A DNA stretch of 64,000 nucleotides from positions 1 through 64,000 of the forward strand of contig JBIIHQ010000009.1 of the NCBI GenBank assembly GCA_044235645.1, read 5' to 3'. Position 1 is the first letter of the stretch. Every line of letters begins with the position of its first letter. Under the pieces are notes generated by a model. The model did not search any database. It was not told the origin of the DNA and saw nothing but the letters and a program-made list of their open reading frames with translations. This stretch comes from OMIW01 sp044235645. Its GTDB lineage: Bacteria; Bdellovibrionota_C; UBA2361; OMIW01. A program made the translations under genes and the position numbers. Below are positions 17,527 through 26,311 of this stretch, piece by piece.

Positions 17527-17922
17527 CTAAACGCGACGGCTCTTGCGAGGCCTGCACCCATTATGTGGCACGGGAGTCACATCCCGTATCGATGTAATAT
17601 TCAGCCCGGAGGAGTGCAATGCGCGCAGAGCCGATTCTCTCCCAGATCCCGGACCCTTAACGAAGACGCTGACCGACTTCATTCCGCATTCCCTCGCCTT
17701 CCGGGCGGCATTCTCCCCTGCGACCTGTGCAGCAAATGGCGTCGACTTCCTCGACCCTTTAAAGCCCCCACAACCGGCACTTGACCAACTAACTACATTG
17801 CCTCGTGGGTCAGAAATAGTGACGATAGTGTTGTTGAAAGTCGCATAAACCTTTGCAACCCCAACCGGAACATTCTTTTTAACTTTCTTTTTCCTGAGCG
17901 ATGAATTCTTTACTTCAGCCAA
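17527..17922 (-). CDS. rpsK: 30S ribosomal protein S11
   Basis: S11 lines the platform of the small subunit beside the mRNA exit channel. Signatures VAKVYATFNNTIVTI, the GPGSGRESALRAL loop and the C-terminal DVTPVPHNGCRPRKSRRV are clear. 131 residues. It follows rpsM by 64 nt on the minus strand. Confidence 0.98.
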   Translation of the reverse strand: MAEVKNSSLRKKKVKKNVPVGVAKVYATFNNTIVTISDPRGNVVSWSSAGCGGFKGSRKSTPFAAQVAGENAARKARECGMKSVSVFVKGPGSGRESALRALHSSGLNITSIRDVTPVPHNGCRPRKSRRV

Positions 17923-17986
17923 GGTGCCTCCTCGCGTCTATTCTTTAAAACTCGACCAAATGGCCGCATTAATGCCCTCGGGGTAA

Positions 17987-18370
17987 CTACTTCTTGCCTG
18001 GAGCCTTCTTGCCAGCGATCGCGGCCTTACGTGGCCCTTTCCGAGTCCGAGCGTTTGTTCGTGTCCTCTGACCCCGAACTGGCAGATTCCTCCTGTGACG
18101 CATACCCCTATACGCCCCGAGGTCCATCAGACGCTTTATGCTCATTTGAACCTCACGACGAAGATCCCCTTCGACTTTTTCCCGATTTTCTATGATCGAC
18201 CTGATTCGAGCTAATTCGTCCTCTGTCAACCTATCGGTACGGGTGTCTTCCGGCACGTTCGACTCCTGGAGAATCTTCCGAGACTTCGTCAACCCAATAC
18301 CGTATATATAGGTAAGCCCCCTAACAACCCTCTTATTTTTTGGTAGATCAACCCCTGCAATGCGTGGCAT
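17987..18370 (-). CDS. rpsM: 30S ribosomal protein S13
   Basis: S13 forms intersubunit bridges at the head of the 30S subunit. The start MPRIAGVDLPKNKRVV, helix-two-turn-helix region (LTYIYGIGLTKSRKIL) and the basic C-terminus (GQRTRTNARTRKGPRK) are diagnostic. 127 residues. First ribosomal gene of the alpha block, 64 nt after rpmJ. Confidence 0.98.
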   Translation of the reverse strand: MPRIAGVDLPKNKRVVRGLTYIYGIGLTKSRKILQESNVPEDTRTDRLTEDELARIRSIIENREKVEGDLRREVQMSIKRLMDLGAYRGMRHRRNLPVRGQRTRTNARTRKGPRKAAIAGKKAPGKK

Positions 18371-18434
18371 AACTTTCTCCTGTCACTCTTCTCTCGCTGC
18401 TCTATTCCTCTCCAACCATCCTCTCTCGGGGCGT

Positions 18435-18551
18435 TCACCCTTGACGCTGCTTGTGCTTTGGGCTCCGGCTACATATAACATACACGACACCACGCCTTCG
18501 AATCACCTTACAGTATCCACAAATCGGCTTAACTGATGCTCTTACCTTCAT
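18435..18551 (-). CDS. rpmJ: 50S ribosomal protein L36, zinc-type
   Basis: This 38-residue protein (MKVRASVKPICGYCKVIRRR and so on) keeps the zinc ligands C11, C14, C27 and H32. The ATG at 18549-18551 is chosen because L36 begins exactly here and an AGGGGG ribosome site sits upstream. The longer open frame to 18668 has no L36 similarity. Confidence 0.95.
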   Translation of the reverse strand: MKVRASVKPICGYCKVIRRRGVVYVICSRSPKHKQRQG

Positions 18552-18772
18552 TAGACCCCCTAACCTTGAATCGGACTCCGCTTTTTGCCACCGCCACCGG
18601 AATTCTGGCCGACAGACCGCTCCTTGCAAATTAATCCCGCCAACTGCGCAACGCTGGAAAGTCGGCACATGTGCCCTCGAGTTAGCTGGGGCAAAACTGT
18701 AGCGTATTTCTAGTGGGGATTCAAGAACGATAACCCGTAAATTTGAAGCTACCCAAAATATCCACGAAATTT

Positions 18773-19390
18773 TTAATCAGGGTTCCCCAGCTGTGGATGG
18801 TCGTGACCAACCACAGCAAGTTTCACTCGAGCAAAAACTTCCTCGCGAGATCCCGACCCTTCAATGGAAACAAGAACCCCTAGTTGCTCATAGTGGTTGA
18901 TGACTGGCTGAGTTTCACGCTCGAACACAGCCATTCTTGCCACTACAACGTCATCTTTATCGTCGACTCTCACCTGCCCACCATTGCTAGCCTCTCGAAA
19001 CTCAATTCTCTTCGAGGCGACCTGATGTGGAAGCTTGAGTTCGACTACTACCGTCTGACGAATTCCAAATTTCAATAGAACCTCTTGGAACGCAACTGCC
19101 TGGGGTAGAGTCCGTGGGAAACCATCAAAAATAATCCCTGGCACTTGGCCTACTAGGTGATGCATCCTCTCAGAGATTAGGGACAGTATAAGAGCGTCCG
19201 GAACGAGATTACCTGCCTCAACAAAGCCCTGAGCCATCAAGCCCAACTCGGTATGTTCGCGGATTGCATTCCTTAGGATTTCACCCGTCGATATGTGAGC
19301 ATATCCAAGATGCTCTCGGAGTAATTCCCCCTGAGTTCCCTTGCCAGACCCGGGACGCCCTAGTAAAATACATACTGTCGTCTGACTCAT
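18773..19390 (-). CDS. adk: adenylate kinase, short-LID form
   Basis: Adk equilibrates ATP, ADP and AMP. The P-loop GRPGSGKGTQ is near the N-terminus, followed by the AMP-binding segment STGEILRNAI and FDGFPRTLPQA. The LID is the short form: IEFREASNGGQVRVDDKDD links directly without the cysteine or histidine zinc cluster. The start is set at the ATG at 19390 (MSQTTVCILLG), 25 nt after the secY stop, giving 205 residues. A longer frame to 19447 would overlap secY. secY-adk is a classic spc-end pairing. Confidence 0.94.
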   Translation of the reverse strand: MSQTTVCILLGRPGSGKGTQGELLREHLGYAHISTGEILRNAIREHTELGLMAQGFVEAGNLVPDALILSLISERMHHLVGQVPGIIFDGFPRTLPQAVAFQEVLLKFGIRQTVVVELKLPHQVASKRIEFREASNGGQVRVDDKDDVVVARMAVFERETQPVINHYEQLGVLVSIEGSGSREEVFARVKLAVVGHDHPQLGNPD

Positions 19391-19415
19391 GTAAATCCCC
19401 AAAGTAGAAACGCCA

Positions 19416-20747
19416 TCAGGCCTTGCGAAGCAGACGCTTGCGCCCACCGCCCATTGAACCTCTGCCTTTAGACCCTTTTGCCATGAGATCCTCGTAATTC
19501 CTGGCCACCAATAGGGAGTTAATCTGAGCAGCTGTATCGAGCGTAACGCCCACTACTATTAGAATTGCGGTGCCTCCAAAAACGTACGCAAATTCACGGA
19601 CTCCGAACCAAACATAAACCAGCTGAGGAATGATGCAAATTGCTGCGCAATAGAGCGCCCCCCAGAGAGTCAGCCTCGACAAAATGCCATAAAGGTGATC
19701 GGCGGTTTCTCTTCCAGGACGCACACCAGGAATAAACCCCCCATTCTTCTTCAGATTCTCCGATACTTCATCCGGATTAAAAATAATAGACGTATAAAAG
19801 AAACTAAACATGACGATAAGACCACCGAATAATAGTTCGTAGAACCAAGCTCCGGGGGCTAGCGAGGAAGCTGCGTCAGCCAGAATTTCATTTCCCGAGA
19901 AGCCTAGTGCAGTTGACAAAAAAACAATCAGCGCTGAGGCAAATATAGGAGGGATTACACTAGCCATGTTTATCTTCAACGGCATGAATTGGGTCACAGG
20001 TTGAGTGACCCGATTATTGACCGTTCGACGGGGATACTGAACAGGGACTTTCCTCTGACACCTCTCCACGAAGACAATGCAGGCAACCGACAAAACAGAA
20101 AAAAGCAGTGTGAGAAGTACTGAGGAGGGGGGTACGGCACCTATCTGGGCCAAACCGACAGTCCCGATGAGCACATCAGGCATCCGGGCCACAATTCCGG
20201 CGAAGATGATAATGCTGGTTCCGTTCCCCAACCCTCTTTCGGAAATTTGCTCGCCGAGCCACATAACAAAAGCAGTTCCTGCGCATAGTGTAATGGCCGT
20301 GTTGACACGGAACAATGCTCCCGAGCTAACTACCAGATCCTGCCGCTCTAAACCTACCGCAATGAAATAGCCCTGTATCAACGCGAGAAGGATGGTACCA
20401 ATCCGTGTATATCGAGCTAGCACCCTCCTGCCAGAAGCCCCCTCTTTCCTGAGAGACTCCAGAGCTGGTATAAGCGGGGAAAGCACCTGCACTATTATCG
20501 AAACCGAAATATACGGCGATATTCCCAGCGTAAAGATTGAAAAGTTCTCTAACGCCCCCCCAGAGAACATGTTCACAAGACCGAAAAGCGCACCCCCCGC
20601 GCCCTCAAACTGCTTTCGAAGTCTATCGACATCTATTCCAGGGGTTGATACGAATACCCCTAACCGATATACCGCCAGCATCGCAAGCGTAAATAACAGT
20701 CTTTTTCTTAGGTCTGGTACTTTTAGGAAGGCAGCGAAAAAATTCAT
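19416..20747 (-). CDS. secY: protein translocase channel subunit SecY
   Basis: SecY forms the protein-conducting channel of the inner membrane with SecE, which is also encoded in this window. The 443-residue protein has ten hydrophobic segments and family motifs. These include GVFVSTPGIDVDRL near the plug, the cytosolic loop QRKVPVQYPRRTV, NMASVIPPIFASALI and the C5 loop FIPGVRPGRETADHL. It ends in a basic tail (GGGRKRLLRKA). It sits between rplO and adk. Confidence 0.98.
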   Translation of the reverse strand: MNFFAAFLKVPDLRKRLLFTLAMLAVYRLGVFVSTPGIDVDRLRKQFEGAGGALFGLVNMFSGGALENFSIFTLGISPYISVSIIVQVLSPLIPALESLRKEGASGRRVLARYTRIGTILLALIQGYFIAVGLERQDLVVSSGALFRVNTAITLCAGTAFVMWLGEQISERGLGNGTSIIIFAGIVARMPDVLIGTVGLAQIGAVPPSSVLLTLLFSVLSVACIVFVERCQRKVPVQYPRRTVNNRVTQPVTQFMPLKINMASVIPPIFASALIVFLSTALGFSGNEILADAASSLAPGAWFYELLFGGLIVMFSFFYTSIIFNPDEVSENLKKNGGFIPGVRPGRETADHLYGILSRLTLWGALYCAAICIIPQLVYVWFGVREFAYVFGGTAILIVVGVTLDTAAQINSLLVARNYEDLMAKGSKGRGSMGGGRKRLLRKA

Positions 20748-20906
20748 TTCATAACCATGCCGTCAGCGCCCTCGTCCACCCCCCTTAGCGCCAATTCTCA
20801 ATGGCGAGACAAGCGGCCCAACCCTTCGTGGATTGCCTCTCAATGGAGAGACGGCGACGATCAGCGCGCAGAAATTTAAAAAGGGGAACTGCTGAAAATC
20901 CAAAAC

Positions 20907-21374
20907 TTAGGCGATAATTTGAACCTCCCCACCCACGGCGCGGACCGCCCTAACTGCAGCATCTGACGCCGCTTGAACACGGACAGTAACCCGTTTGGTA
21001 ACCTCCCCATCATTGAGGAGCTTGAATCCACCTTTCTGAACAGAACTAGGGGCGAACCCCAGTGAGCGGAAACTGTCGGCGTCTACTACAGAGCCATCCT
21101 CAAAAAGATTGAGCGCTTCAACAGGAACCAAAGTAAACAGATTTCTGCCCTTAATCCGAAGAAGCGACTTGAACCCGAACTTACGGACTCTTCGGTAGAG
21201 AGGCATTTGCCCCCCTTCGAACCCTGCTCGAATCCTACCCCCTGACCGTGCTGTCTGACCCTTACCCCCGCGACCACAGGTCTTGCCAATCCCCGATGAT
21301 TCACCACGTCCGACTCTCTTCTTCGGCTTCCGAGCTGCTGGATCGCCTTTTAGGGTGGAAAGCATTATATCCAT
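20907..21374 (-). CDS. rplO: 50S ribosomal protein L15
   Basis: L15 is a late assembly protein of the 50S subunit. The Gly/Arg/Lys-rich N-terminal extension (KKRVGRGESSGIGKTCGRG), QMPLYRRVRKFGFKS and GFKLLNDGEVTKRV are typical. 155 residues. It precedes secY by 160 nt, a longer gap than elsewhere in the block, with no gene in it. Confidence 0.97.
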   Translation of the reverse strand: MDIMLSTLKGDPAARKPKKRVGRGESSGIGKTCGRGGKGQTARSGGRIRAGFEGGQMPLYRRVRKFGFKSLLRIKGRNLFTLVPVEALNLFEDGSVVDADSFRSLGFAPSSVQKGGFKLLNDGEVTKRVTVRVQAASDAAVRAVRAVGGEVQIIA

Positions 21375-21428
21375 ATTATTCCTCTTCCGTCATACTTCGG
21401 GGCCCCAGCCCCCTCTATTTTTCGCTAG

Positions 21429-21650
21429 TTAACACCCATACTCGACTCTTACAAGCTGTTCCACCCGACGGACCATTCCAGCAGTAGCTGGATTGACTGG
21501 GATAGACGCTCTATCGCCTATTCGACGCAAACCCAACGCATGCATAGTACGGACAACCGGTTTTGTCCGCCCAGCAACACTTCTTATCTGCCGAATAACG
21601 ACAATTCCCTTTTTTGTTTCCCCAATAGCCTGGTCGCCTGACATCTCCAC
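21429..21650 (-). CDS. rpmD: 50S ribosomal protein L30
   Basis: This small L30-fold protein is about 73 residues, or 71 from the second Met. Signatures: VVIRQIRSVAGRTKPVVRT and MHALGLRRIGDRASIPVNPATAGMVRRV. It lies in the usual position between rpsE and rplO. Confidence 0.95.
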   Translation of the reverse strand: MEMSGDQAIGETKKGIVVIRQIRSVAGRTKPVVRTMHALGLRRIGDRASIPVNPATAGMVRRVEQLVRVEYGC

Positions 21651-21723
21651 TCCGCAATTAAAAGAGCTATTCGACTATCCACCTACCGACACCGTTGCCC
21701 CTTCAAGAGGCCTGCCCCCTTTA

Positions 21724-22257
21724 CTAGTAAGGCATGTACCCAAGCGCTTCGAGTGACCCGCCCCGCTCTGACACTACCTCATTTGGATCCCTTAGCTGAC
21801 TTACCCCTTCAAGAGTCGCCCAAACAACGTTGTGCGGGGTATTAGACCCAATGCACTTTGTCCTGACATCTTTCACACCGGACGCCTCTAGAACTGCTCG
21901 TACAGCCCCCCCCGCGATCACCCCTGTTCCTGGGGCCGCCGGCTTCATAACAACTCGGGTTGGCCCGAAACGGCCTAAGACTTCGTGCGTGAGAGTGGAA
22001 CCCTTCATTGGAACCCTAACAAGCCTCTTCCGCGCCTGCTCCCCAGCTTTCCTAATCGCCTCGGGCACTTCTGCGGCCTTACCTAATCCAACCCCCACAT
22101 GGCCCTGACCGTCACCAGTGACGACAAGCGCACTGAAGCTGAAGCGGCGACCACCTTTCACCACCTTTGCTACCCGCCTTATCGAGACCGTCTTATCGGA
22201 CAGCTCCCCACATTGTGACGGTGATACCCGCTCAATCTGTAACTTGCTCGCACCCAT
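21724..22257 (-). CDS. rpsE: 30S ribosomal protein S5
   Basis: S5 is needed for translational accuracy and contacts mRNA at the entry pore. The double-stranded RNA-binding domain (VSIRRVAKVVKGGRRFSFSA, VGVGLGKAAEVPEAI) and the C-terminal domain (AAPGTGVIAGGAVRAVLEASG) are intact. 177 residues. Confidence 0.98.
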   Translation of the reverse strand: MGASKLQIERVSPSQCGELSDKTVSIRRVAKVVKGGRRFSFSALVVTGDGQGHVGVGLGKAAEVPEAIRKAGEQARKRLVRVPMKGSTLTHEVLGRFGPTRVVMKPAAPGTGVIAGGAVRAVLEASGVKDVRTKCIGSNTPHNVVWATLEGVSQLRDPNEVVSERGGSLEALGYMPY

Positions 22258-22267
22258 CTTTTATCCT

Positions 22268-22705
22268 TTAGAAAACGAGTCCACCTTCTCGGGCACCTTC
22301 CGCGACAGCTCGTACCCTGCCCCAATAGGCGAAACCATTGCGATCAAACACAACCTTGCCGTAACCGGCTCGCAGCGAACGCTCTGCAAGCACTAGTCCG
22401 ACAATCCGTGCAGCTGCCACGCTTTTATTACTCGTAGCAGTATTGCCCTCGGCGGGAACACCTGGCTCCTTAACTTGTTCAACCCCCAGCTGCTCGATCC
22501 GACTCCGAACCTCGCCATCCAGGGTAGACGCTGACACTACAGTACTCTTGGCATCGTCGAGAATAAGCTGAGCGTAGGTGTGCTTACTACTCCTGAAGAC
22601 ACTGATACGGGGTCGTTCGAAACATCCCGCTACCTTCGCTCTAATCCTAAGCTTACTCCTTTTACGCGGATTCATTTGGGAGCTACGCGACTTTTTTGCC
22701 ATCAC
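22268..22705 (-). CDS. rplR: 50S ribosomal protein L18
   Basis: L18 binds 5S rRNA. Motifs RPRISVFRSSKHTYAQLI and VFDRNGFAYWGRVRAVAEGAREGGL identify it. 145 residues, with an insertion (about residues 85-100, EPGVPAEGNTATSNKS) before the conserved AAARIVGLVLAER helix, which makes it longer than the usual 115-120. Confidence 0.95.
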   Translation of the reverse strand: MMAKKSRSSQMNPRKRSKLRIRAKVAGCFERPRISVFRSSKHTYAQLILDDAKSTVVSASTLDGEVRSRIEQLGVEQVKEPGVPAEGNTATSNKSVAAARIVGLVLAERSLRAGYGKVVFDRNGFAYWGRVRAVAEGAREGGLVF

Positions 22706-22762
22706 TTACCTACTTATTGTCTAAAGGCTCTAATGAACTGAATACTATCCTTCTGGCCTACA

Positions 22763-23299
22763 TCACTTCTTTCCGGTCTTACCCGCCTTGCGCCTAATCA
22801 CCTCATCGGAATACCGAATACCTTTGCCAAGGTATGGCTCTGGCGGCTGCACATTCCTTATCACAGCCGCAAAACGACCGACAAGTTCCCTATCACAGGA
22901 CTGCAATTCGATGCTAGTTTTCCCCACCGAACATCCAACTCCAGACGGAATTTGCAATCTGACTTCATGTGAAAATCCGCAGGACAGAACAAGCTCTTCA
23001 CCCGCAAGTTTTGCTCCGAACCCAACCCCCGTCATCTCTAAATTTTTCTTCCAGCCCGAGGATACCCCGACCACCATCGCCTGGATCAGCGCTCGCGTTG
23101 TTCCAAAATCGGCGGCGGACTGCTTATCAGAGCTCACCTTAGAAACTACCACGCTTTCTCCGTCAACAACCACAGAGACGCCTCGAGCTACCCGCTTAGT
23201 GAGAGACCCTTTCGGACCCCTTACCACTACCTCATTACCAGCAATACCTACCGAAACCCCACCGGGAATTTCCACCGGCAGCTTTCCTATCCTCGACAT
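22763..23299 (-). CDS. rplF: 50S ribosomal protein L6
   Basis: L6 lies by the factor-binding site near the sarcin-ricin loop. The start MSRIGKLPVEIPGGVSV and the C-terminal PPEPYLGKGIRYSDEVIRRK are diagnostic. 178 residues, two alpha/beta repeats as usual. Confidence 0.98.
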   Translation of the reverse strand: MSRIGKLPVEIPGGVSVGIAGNEVVVRGPKGSLTKRVARGVSVVVDGESVVVSKVSSDKQSAADFGTTRALIQAMVVGVSSGWKKNLEMTGVGFGAKLAGEELVLSCGFSHEVRLQIPSGVGCSVGKTSIELQSCDRELVGRFAAVIRNVQPPEPYLGKGIRYSDEVIRRKAGKTGKK

Positions 23300-23308
23300 G
23301 ACAACTCC

Positions 23309-23710
23309 CTAAGATACCGTCATCAATATTTCACCACCCACATGAGCCTTCCGCGCTTGAGTATCCGTCATCACCCCCTGCGGAGTCGACAAAATGGAGA
23401 TTCCCAACCCTGCGCGGACCCTTTTTAGCTCATCGACGCGAGCGTAAACCCGCCTCCCGCTTCTGCTTACCCTGCGACATTCCCGAATCACGGGCCTCCC
23501 GGATTTTCCATACCGAAGGTTTACTATGAAGTCGAACCCTCCCCTACCAGGAACTGGCTCCCGCTTATATTCCCCAATAAATCTCTCCGAAGAAAGGACC
23601 TCGAGTACCCTTTCGACTTGGTTTGACCCGAGAACCCTGACAGTATCGCTCCCGATCATCTGTGCATTTCGAATTCGGGTCAGCATGTCGGCTAGTGGAT
23701 CTGATATCAT
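23309..23710 (-). CDS. rpsH: 30S ribosomal protein S8
   Basis: S8 is a primary 16S binder and often the translational repressor of the spc operon. The start SDPLADMLTRIRNAQMI and the C-terminal GLGISILSTPQGVMTDTQARKA are diagnostic. It directly follows rplE with only 73 nt between, so the usual rpsN is absent here. Confidence 0.97.
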   Translation of the reverse strand: MISDPLADMLTRIRNAQMIGSDTVRVLGSNQVERVLEVLSSERFIGEYKREPVPGRGGFDFIVNLRYGKSGRPVIRECRRVSRSGRRVYARVDELKRVRAGLGISILSTPQGVMTDTQARKAHVGGEILMTVS

Positions 23711-23783
23711 ACTTTATTCCTCTATCTTTGCGCGACTAAGGGCTCCGGTAGCCCTTGCCATTATCTAAAATTTCCGGCGAACC

Positions 23784-24335
23784 CTACTTTCGGAAGGGCA
23801 AACCAAGAAGCCTCAATAGTTCTCGAGCTTCTTCGTCACTCTTGGCACTCGTAATAATTGAAATATCCATCCCACGGATCTTATCGAGCTTATCGATGTC
23901 GATTTCGGGAAAGACTATCTGCTCTTTCAATCCCATCGTATAGTTGCCGTTCCCATCGAACCCTTTTTTGGGAATACCCCGAAAATCCCTCAGGCGAGGT
24001 AGAGCCACTGAAATAAATCGGTCCAGAAATTCATACATTCTTCTATTCCGGAGCGTTACCATGCATCCAACCGCTGCACCTTGACGGAGCTTGAAACTCG
24101 CGATGCTCTTTCGAGCCCTCGTGATCATTGGCTTCTGTCCGCTAATCTGACGCATCGCGTAATCAGCGAACTGCATTGCCTTCGGATTTGCCGAGGCCTC
24201 TCCGACTCCGGAATTTAGTACAACCTTCAACACCCGCGGAACTTCCATCGGACTCTTGTACTGGAACTCCTTTATTAATGCAGGGACAACCTCATTCTTA
24301 TACCGTTCCGCTAGCCGAGCCATGTGCGACCTCAC
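23784..24335 (-). CDS. rplE: 50S ribosomal protein L5
   Basis: L5 binds 5S rRNA and contacts P-site tRNA. Motifs VPRVLKVVLNSGVGEA, GQKPMITRARKSIASFKLR and FPEIDIDKLDKIRGMDISI are clear. 183 residues, or 179 from the second Met. It is followed by rpsH without rpsN. Confidence 0.98.
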   Translation of the reverse strand: MRSHMARLAERYKNEVVPALIKEFQYKSPMEVPRVLKVVLNSGVGEASANPKAMQFADYAMRQISGQKPMITRARKSIASFKLRQGAAVGCMVTLRNRRMYEFLDRFISVALPRLRDFRGIPKKGFDGNGNYTMGLKEQIVFPEIDIDKLDKIRGMDISIITSAKSDEEARELLRLLGLPFRK

Positions 24336-24403
24336 TTTTGTGTTACTGCTGTTTCAGGCCGAAGGACGACCCATTTCCGTTACTCTATAGATTAACCCCA
24401 ACC

Positions 24404-24781
24404 TCACCGCGAGGATGTAATCTCAGTGAACTCCTTGGTCAATGGATTACGATATCCACGCACTTTGGTTCCGTCAGCACGGGTCATCGATCCGAGCCGT
24501 ACAGGCCTCTTCAAATCATCAACGTAGAACATCACGTTCGACAGATGTATTGACCCCTCCTTACGCAGAATCGTACTCTTCTCCCCGGCACGTGATGCTC
24601 GCTTGTAAAATGACTTAAAGTTTAAACCCTGGACAACGACCCTATCCCCTTGAAACTCGATAATCCTCCCAACCTGAGAAATCAGGGGGTTTTTCACCTT
24701 GTTACCTCCGGAGACCACCATCACTGAGTCTCCCACTTTAAGAAGGGTGCTTGTTCGTGTATTTTTATCAATACTCTTCAT
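24404..24781 (-). CDS. rplX: 50S ribosomal protein L24
   Basis: L24 starts 50S assembly. The KOW motif region (VGDSVMVVSGGNKVK followed by VGRIIEFQGDRVVVQGLN) and SIHLSNVMFY are typical. 125 residues. It lies 12 nt after rplN. Confidence 0.95.
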   Translation of the reverse strand: MKSIDKNTRTSTLLKVGDSVMVVSGGNKVKNPLISQVGRIIEFQGDRVVVQGLNFKSFYKRASRAGEKSTILRKEGSIHLSNVMFYVDDLKRPVRLGSMTRADGTKVRGYRNPLTKEFTEITSSR

Positions 24782-24793
24782 GGCCTAATCCAA

Positions 24794-25162
24794 TTAAAGA
24801 ACCTCAGGGGCGAGTGATACGATCTTCATAAACTTCTTTGCACGGAGTTCCCGCGCAACAGGCCCGAAGATGCGAGTTCCAACGGGCTCCTTACTAGCGT
24901 TGATAAGTACTGCAGAATTATCATCGAAACGAAGCGACTGTCCATCTGGACGGGAGATCGAACTTGCCGTTCTTACAACTACTGCCTTGTGGACGCTGCC
25001 CTTCGCTATTTTACTATTCGCAAGTGCCTCCTTGACTGCCACTACTATTACGTCGCCGACACGAGCATACCTGCGACGCGAGCCTCCAAGTACCTTCACG
25101 CAAACCACCTTTCGAGCACCTGAATTGTCCGCCACATCAAGGATGGATTTCATCTGAATCAT
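24794..25162 (-). CDS. rplN: 50S ribosomal protein L14
   Basis: L14 forms intersubunit bridges. The start MIQMKSILDVADNSGARKV is canonical, so the ATG at 25162 is used. The frame is open 8 codons further. Other signatures: GDVIVVAVKEAL and GTRIFGPVARELR. 122 residues. Confidence 0.98.
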   Translation of the reverse strand: MIQMKSILDVADNSGARKVVCVKVLGGSRRRYARVGDVIVVAVKEALANSKIAKGSVHKAVVVRTASSISRPDGQSLRFDDNSAVLINASKEPVGTRIFGPVARELRAKKFMKIVSLAPEVL

Positions 25163-25237
25163 AAATTCTCCTCTGCTTTCCGCCATTCCTCGCCAACCTC
25201 TGGCAGGTTGTCACGGCCTCTGTACCTAGTAGCCGTA

Positions 25238-25498
25238 CTAGTTAGCCCTCCGAATGACCTCCTTAACAATCCATCTCTTCCTACGACTCATGGGCCTTGT
25301 CTCTTCTATGCGGACAAGATCTCCGACCCCACAGTCCAGCTGCTCATTGTGCGCGAGGAATTTTTTTGTCCTTCGAATATACTTCTTGTATAGCGGATGC
25401 TCGACACGCCGTGTGACGCCGACAACAACGGTCTTGTCCATCTTGTCGCTTAAAACAAGTCCCTCTTGACTCTTTCGTGTTTTATTTGCTAGTTCCAT
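25238..25498 (-). CDS. rpsQ: 30S ribosomal protein S17
   Basis: S17 is an OB-fold primary assembly protein. Signatures GLVLSDKMDKTVVVGV and HPLYKKYIRRTKKFLAH are present. The start is the ATG at 25498 (MELANKTRK), giving 86 residues. A longer open frame to 25573 lacks similarity and runs back to the rpmC stop. Confidence 0.97.
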   Translation of the reverse strand: MELANKTRKSQEGLVLSDKMDKTVVVGVTRRVEHPLYKKYIRRTKKFLAHNEQLDCGVGDLVRIEETRPMSRRKRWIVKEVIRRAN

Positions 25499-25569
25499 AA
25501 TACCCCTCCGGATCCAGGTAGCCCCTATTGAACGACCATCCCGGTTATGCAGTCTGCCAATTACCAGCC

Positions 25570-25776
25570 TCAACCCGCCAAATCTCTTTTCCTCAGCTCT
25601 GTTTCAATCCGAGCCAGATCTCTTCTTGCCGAGGAGGAGGCCTGCCCGGGAGCTCCCTGCCCAACGGCAACGCGAAACCGACCCTTCATGAGATCCTCGG
25701 CAACCTGAACTCTCTTCTTTTTGAGCTCTTCTACGGACAATGCCGATAACTCTCTTAAAAAAATACGCCTCTTCAT
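25570..25776 (-). CDS. rpmC: 50S ribosomal protein L29
   Basis: L29 sits at the tunnel exit and helps dock SRP and trigger factor. The 68-residue, two-helix protein has LRELSALSVEELKKKRVQ and the C-terminal RRDLARIETELRKRDL. The middle (GQGAPGQASS) replaces the more usual QLENTARIR segment. Confidence 0.9.
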   Translation of the reverse strand: MKRRIFLRELSALSVEELKKKRVQVAEDLMKGRFRVAVGQGAPGQASSSARRDLARIETELRKRDLAG

Positions 25777-25811
25777 GGCAATCTCCGATCAAATTTCCTG
25801 CTTCATCTTCA

Positions 25812-26237
25812 CTATAATAGGGTTGCTCCACGAGCGACGAATTTCGTCTTAAAAGGGAGCTTCGCTGCTGCCAATCGAAACGCTTCAGCAGCCACACTCT
25901 CTGAGACCCCCGTCATTTCATAAAGCAGCCGACCGGCGCGAACTTCCGCAACCCAATATTCCGGAGAACCCTTACCAGAGCCCATACGCGTCTCAGCGGG
26001 TTTCTTCGTTATGGGCTTATCCGGGAAAACTCTAATCCAAATCTTCCCGCCGCGCTTTACATGGCGAGTCATTGCGATACGGGCGGCCTCAATCTGACGG
26101 CTGGTTAGCCAAGCGGATTCCACCGCCCTTAACCCGAAATCGCCGAATGAAAGTGCGCACCCTCGCGTCTCAACACCCCTGAGGTGTTGAGACATTTTCA
26201 TCTGCTTCCTATACTTTGGTTTTCTTGGCGAAAGCAT
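25812..26237 (-). CDS. rplP: 50S ribosomal protein L16
   Basis: L16 is a late assembly protein beside the A site. Start MLSPRKPKYRKQMK and motifs FGDFGLRAVESAWLT, GGKIWIRVFPDKPITKKPAE and MGSGKGSPEYWVA are diagnostic. 141 residues. Confidence 0.98.
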   Translation of the reverse strand: MLSPRKPKYRKQMKMSQHLRGVETRGCALSFGDFGLRAVESAWLTSRQIEAARIAMTRHVKRGGKIWIRVFPDKPITKKPAETRMGSGKGSPEYWVAEVRAGRLLYEMTGVSESVAAEAFRLAAAKLPFKTKFVARGATLL

Positions 26238-26311
26238 TTCCTGTCTCCTTTACCCACACTACGCTTTGAGCATTCCAAAAGGTTGCTTAACCCTTTGGGC
26301 CCCTTTTATGC

